Position numbers and translations under genes: made by a program. 18,675 bases of DNA, from positions 1 through 18,675 of the forward strand of contig JAVVXN010000032.1 of assembly GCA_036651575.1 (NCBI GenBank), given 5' to 3'. Below the pieces are notes generated by a model. It was not told where the DNA came from. It searched no databases and saw only the letters and a list, made by a program, of their open reading frames with translations. This document shows positions 16,232 to 18,675 of this stretch, one piece after another. Source of the DNA: JAVWGW01 sp036651575 (GTDB lineage: Bacteria; Actinomycetota; Coriobacteriia; Coriobacteriales; Eggerthellaceae). Position 1 is the stretch's first letter. Every line of letters starts with the position of its first letter.

Positions 16232-16501
16232 GGAAATCTCCTCAAGCTTGTCGTGTACGTGGTTTCACTTTCGAACCGCAAAACCACGCTTGCGGACCAC
16301 AGGGGTCTTCGCGTTTGCGTTTATTGTAACAATTTCCTGTATAGACCCTGAATTTTGAGGGCGAAATGACACAATAAACGTGTAACAGAGTAGTCTCAAC
16401 GAAGTATTCCTTCGGCTGCGAAGGAAACAAGCTGCCATAAAAACCTTTACAGGCCGATCGAAGATGAAACGATTGCCTCGTGCGAATAAGAAAGTATCGG
16501 T
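16232..16501. promoter_or_regulatory. Divergent intergenic region between response regulator and Tat protein genes
   Basis: This 270-base gap must hold both promoters. For the regulator (minus), TACAAT at 16323-16328 with weak TTCAGG at 16347-16352 (18-base spacer) is the best candidate; it lies inside the palindrome ATTGTAACAAT (16323-16333). A second TGTAAC occurs near 16381. A small hairpin CCGCAA/TTGCGG (16276-16295) would fall in the regulator's leader. I saw no convincing promoter or ribosome site for the plus-strand gene. Confidence 0.35.
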
Positions 16502-17905
16502 GTGACACAACGTCGTACAACACATAAGCGGCCGGGCGCGGGCGGCGGATCAGCCGCCCGCCCGTCGGTCAGAAAAGCTTCCGCTTCCCGCTCGAAACAC
16601 CCTTCGACTCGAGGACAGCAGTTTTCTCGCACGCCCAAAAACAAGCAAACGGGGCTCCATATTCCCACCAACAACGGGGAAATCCTCATCACGCGCCGCC
16701 ACTTTCTCTACGGCGCCCTCGGCGTCGGCGCGCTTGCCGCTGTCGCTGCGGGAGGAACCGCGCTCCAAAGCGCCACCCAAAAAAAAGACGCAATCGCCTC
16801 TCTCAGCGTTCCCAACGATGCCGTTTTCACCTTCGATGACTGCACCGAAATTCCCCTCGCTGAAAACCTGCAACTTCTCGGCAGCTATGAATTTCCCTAC
16901 GGTACGCTTATCTGGTCAAACAACAACACCAACGCCGCCTGCCTACTTCCGACCGACGCGGCAAAGCCCCTTACGAACGTCGGTATCTTAAGCCTTGCCA
17001 CCGGCACAACAACCACGGTTCTCTCTGCAGCTATAAGCCAAAACGAAGGTTTTGAAATCTACGACGTCCGCGCGAGCGAGACGGGGCTGATCTGGACGGA
17101 AGCCAACATCCTCGAAGGGACCTGGCGCATCTACACCGCACCGCTCCAGGACGCAGTGCTCGGTAGCGCAACCCTGATCGACCACGGCAATGAAGATTGG
17201 GAAACGCCCACGATCGCCGCCGTGGGGACGTCGGCATTCTGGCAACGGCTTCCCAAAACGAAGGGCGCCGCATCCAAAGAAAAATCGACGCTGCAGCGCG
17301 CCGCGTTCGGCAGCACCGCCACCGAGGTTCTCTACACGTCGACCGGACGCATGTCGACCCCCCTTTATCCTTTGCAGGAAAGCGTCGTGATCACGCCACG
17401 CGTCGATACCCCCAACGTCTACCATCAGCTGACCTGCATCAGTGCAACCGACGGGCAAACTCTCGACACGATGATTCTTCCCGCGTCGATGAAGCCCCTC
17501 GAAGCGGGCTACGGTCCCACCGGGTTCACCTTTTCCTTTGATAGCATCTACAATTACGGAGAAGGTATTTCCAATCTCGGAACGTATACCCCCCAGTCGG
17601 CTCACGACGCGGGAAGCTACCAGGGCCTCACCTGGTTCCGCTTCGGCAGAACCCCTTCCGCGCCGCCGGCATGGTGCGGAAACTTTTTCATGGTGAAATC
17701 AACCAGCCAAGTCTGCGGCATCGACTTGGCAAACAAAACGTATTTCTCCTGCGACACCGAAAGCGGCTGCGAGGACTGGGGCGATTACCTCGCTTCGACC
17801 GGGGTCTGCAAAACCATAGTGACGTTCATGAATATCGACACCATATCAGCATCCGGGACAGCCAAAAAGTTTTGCCGTGTCCGCATCTGGACGCCCACCG
17901 CATAA
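16502..17905 (+). CDS. Tat-signal exported protein of unknown function
   Basis: A 467-residue protein whose function I do not recognise. A twin-arginine motif TRRHFLYG (about 64-71) precedes a hydrophobic, alanine/glycine-rich segment (about 72-88), so export in folded form by the Tat system is likely. The 63 residues before it are strongly basic and unusually long for a Tat n-region. The mature part (about 90-467) is rich in Thr/Ser/Gly and short beta-like segments such as TGLIWTEANILEGTWRIYTA, which suggests a beta-propeller-like fold, and it has several cysteines. No lipobox or enzyme motif is seen. Translation appears to begin at GTG 16502 without a clear ribosome site; no other in-frame start is obvious before the Tat motif. 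The gene is alone, convergent with the next regulator. Confidence 0.78.
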   Translation: MTQRRTTHKRPGAGGGSAARPSVRKASASRSKHPSTRGQQFSRTPKNKQTGLHIPTNNGEILITRRHFLYGALGVGALAAVAAGGTALQSATQKKDAIASLSVPNDAVFTFDDCTEIPLAENLQLLGSYEFPYGTLIWSNNNTNAACLLPTDAAKPLTNVGILSLATGTTTTVLSAAISQNEGFEIYDVRASETGLIWTEANILEGTWRIYTAPLQDAVLGSATLIDHGNEDWETPTIAAVGTSAFWQRLPKTKGAASKEKSTLQRAAFGSTATEVLYTSTGRMSTPLYPLQESVVITPRVDTPNVYHQLTCISATDGQTLDTMILPASMKPLEAGYGPTGFTFSFDSIYNYGEGISNLGTYTPQSAHDAGSYQGLTWFRFGRTPSAPPAWCGNFFMVKSTSQVCGIDLANKTYFSCDTESGCEDWGDYLASTGVCKTIVTFMNIDTISASGTAKKFCRVRIWTPTA

Positions 17906-17918
17906 AAGGCGACAGCTG

Positions 17919-17949
17919 GCTAGGCACCACGCCGCGGCAGGTGCCTAGC
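17919..17949. terminator. Shared hairpin between convergent genes
   Basis: GCTAGGCACC (17919-17928) pairs perfectly with GGTGCCTAGC (17940-17949), with the self-complementary GCCGCGGC in the loop. The right arm contains the stop codon of the minus-strand regulator gene. No strong T-run follows on either side (TTTT appears about ten bases out on the minus strand), so it is a plausible but weak two-way terminator. Confidence 0.45.
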
Positions 17950-18675
17950 GATCAATCTCTTCTGCACCCGACGCGTCGACCAGATCGATCAATTCCTGCT
18001 TCGAGTGAAGATCGGTTTTTTCTAAAATGCGACTAATATGGCTCCGAATGGTGTTTTCAGAGACGAACAGCGCTTCGGCAATAAACTTTGCCGAACGACC
18101 TTTTGCCAGATAGGGCAGCACTTCGCCCTCCCTTCGCGTCAGGTGATAGCGCGCCACAACGCCGTCACATCGCTGCTCGAAATCAACGACGATAACCGGT
18201 TTTTCCGGTCCGTGCACCGCATCTTTGACAACCGGTTTCTCGTCAAACAAGGGCGCTACCTCGCCCGCATCGCCCGCCGGTGCAGCCGTCTGCCCCAAGA
18301 CGGGGTGGCGTCGGCGCGCAACCGTCATAGCCCACATTCCCACAAAATACAAAGCAGCCAGCGAGATGACCACGACGATCAGGGGAGGCCGATGCGGTAT
18401 CAAAACATACATATAGCCAACGAGTGTACCGATCAGGCGGGCAAGCAACGCAACGCCGCGAACGATGCCGCCCAACACAAACCCCGCGATGCGATTATCG
18501 TAGGCCGTTTCGGCGACAAGACACCAGATGACGACATCGAAGAGCCCATAGCCAACGGTCATGATACTGTAAAGACCAATGGGCTGCTGCTCCCACAGTA
18601 CGGGCAGAAGCACGAAGGCAACCACGAAAAAAGGAACGACCACCTTGTAGGCAAGGGACAGATCGACCTTTTTGC
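17945..18675 (-). CDS. Membrane LuxR-type HTH regulator, cut by the window edge
   Basis: The C-terminal 242 residues of a protein that continues beyond the right edge; the frame is open to the last base, so the true start is not visible. Four hydrophobic segments are seen, then a linker (about 130 residues to the HTH), then a LuxR/GerE helix-turn-helix with LTRREGEVLPYLAKG and the recognition region SENTIRSHISRILEKTDL, followed by HSKQELIDLVD. It shares design and C-terminal motif with the regulator at 7366-8898 and so belongs to the same class of membrane-anchored one-component regulators. It converges with the Tat-protein gene. Its signal and targets are unknown. Confidence 0.85.
   Translation of the reverse strand, partial: KKVDLSLAYKVVVPFFVVAFVLLPVLWEQQPIGLYSIMTVGYGLFDVVIWCLVAETAYDNRIAGFVLGGIVRGVALLARLIGTLVGYMYVLIPHRPPLIVVVISLAALYFVGMWAMTVARRRHPVLGQTAAPAGDAGEVAPLFDEKPVVKDAVHGPEKPVIVVDFEQRCDGVVARYHLTRREGEVLPYLAKGRSAKFIAEALFVSENTIRSHISRILEKTDLHSKQELIDLVDASGAEEIDR

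Noticed and set aside
16242..16523. Short minus-strand open frames in the gap before the response regulator
   Set aside because: No ribosome site, no domain, and they cover the region expected to hold the regulator's promoter.
1..18675. CRISPR array, insertion sequence, prophage or tRNA
   Set aside because: No regularly spaced repeats, transposase or integrase motifs, or cloverleaf-like sequences were found on either strand.

Overview
The window looks like chromosomal DNA from an anaerobic actinobacterium of class Coriobacteriia, probably family Eggerthellaceae. This is inferred from a mid-GC base composition (judged by eye), two large membrane proteins ending in a LuxR-type helix-turn-helix (a regulator class abundant in that family), a Tat-exported protein, GTG starts, and the V4R and diguanylate cyclase genes. 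No genus can be fixed from the sequence alone. I see no insertion sequence, prophage, CRISPR array, rRNA or tRNA.

Left part (223-4450, all minus strand): four tightly spaced genes form a likely operon, in transcription order V4R-domain sensor, GGDEF diguanylate cyclase, acetamidase/formamidase-family amidase, and APC-family permease. The first two look like a signal-input and c-di-GMP-output pair. The last two look like uptake and hydrolysis of a small amine or amide.

Methionine part (4608-6981): metY (O-acetylhomoserine sulfhydrylase, minus) and metA (homoserine O-acyltransferase, plus) diverge from a shared 178-base promoter region. MetA carries Glu111, the residue linked to acetyl-CoA use, which fits a direct-sulfhydrylation route through MetY.

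Middle (6982-9018): a 384-base gene-free stretch contains a chain of hairpins ending in a minus-strand terminator, a candidate structured RNA. It is followed by a well-formed promoter overlapped by a 25-base palindrome, which drives a membrane-anchored LuxR-type regulator.

Purine part (9019-13883, minus): purC, an uncharacterised two-helix membrane protein, purS, purQ and purL form one run with gaps of 0 to 45 bases. PurS, PurQ and PurL are the three subunits of FGAM synthase. Just upstream on the same strand lies a two-component system (OmpR-type regulator and HAMP histidine kinase, 13973-16231), separated from purC by an 89-base gap containing a hairpin.

Right end: a Tat-signal protein of unknown function (16502-17905, plus) converges with a second membrane LuxR-type regulator (minus), which is cut by the right edge of the window.
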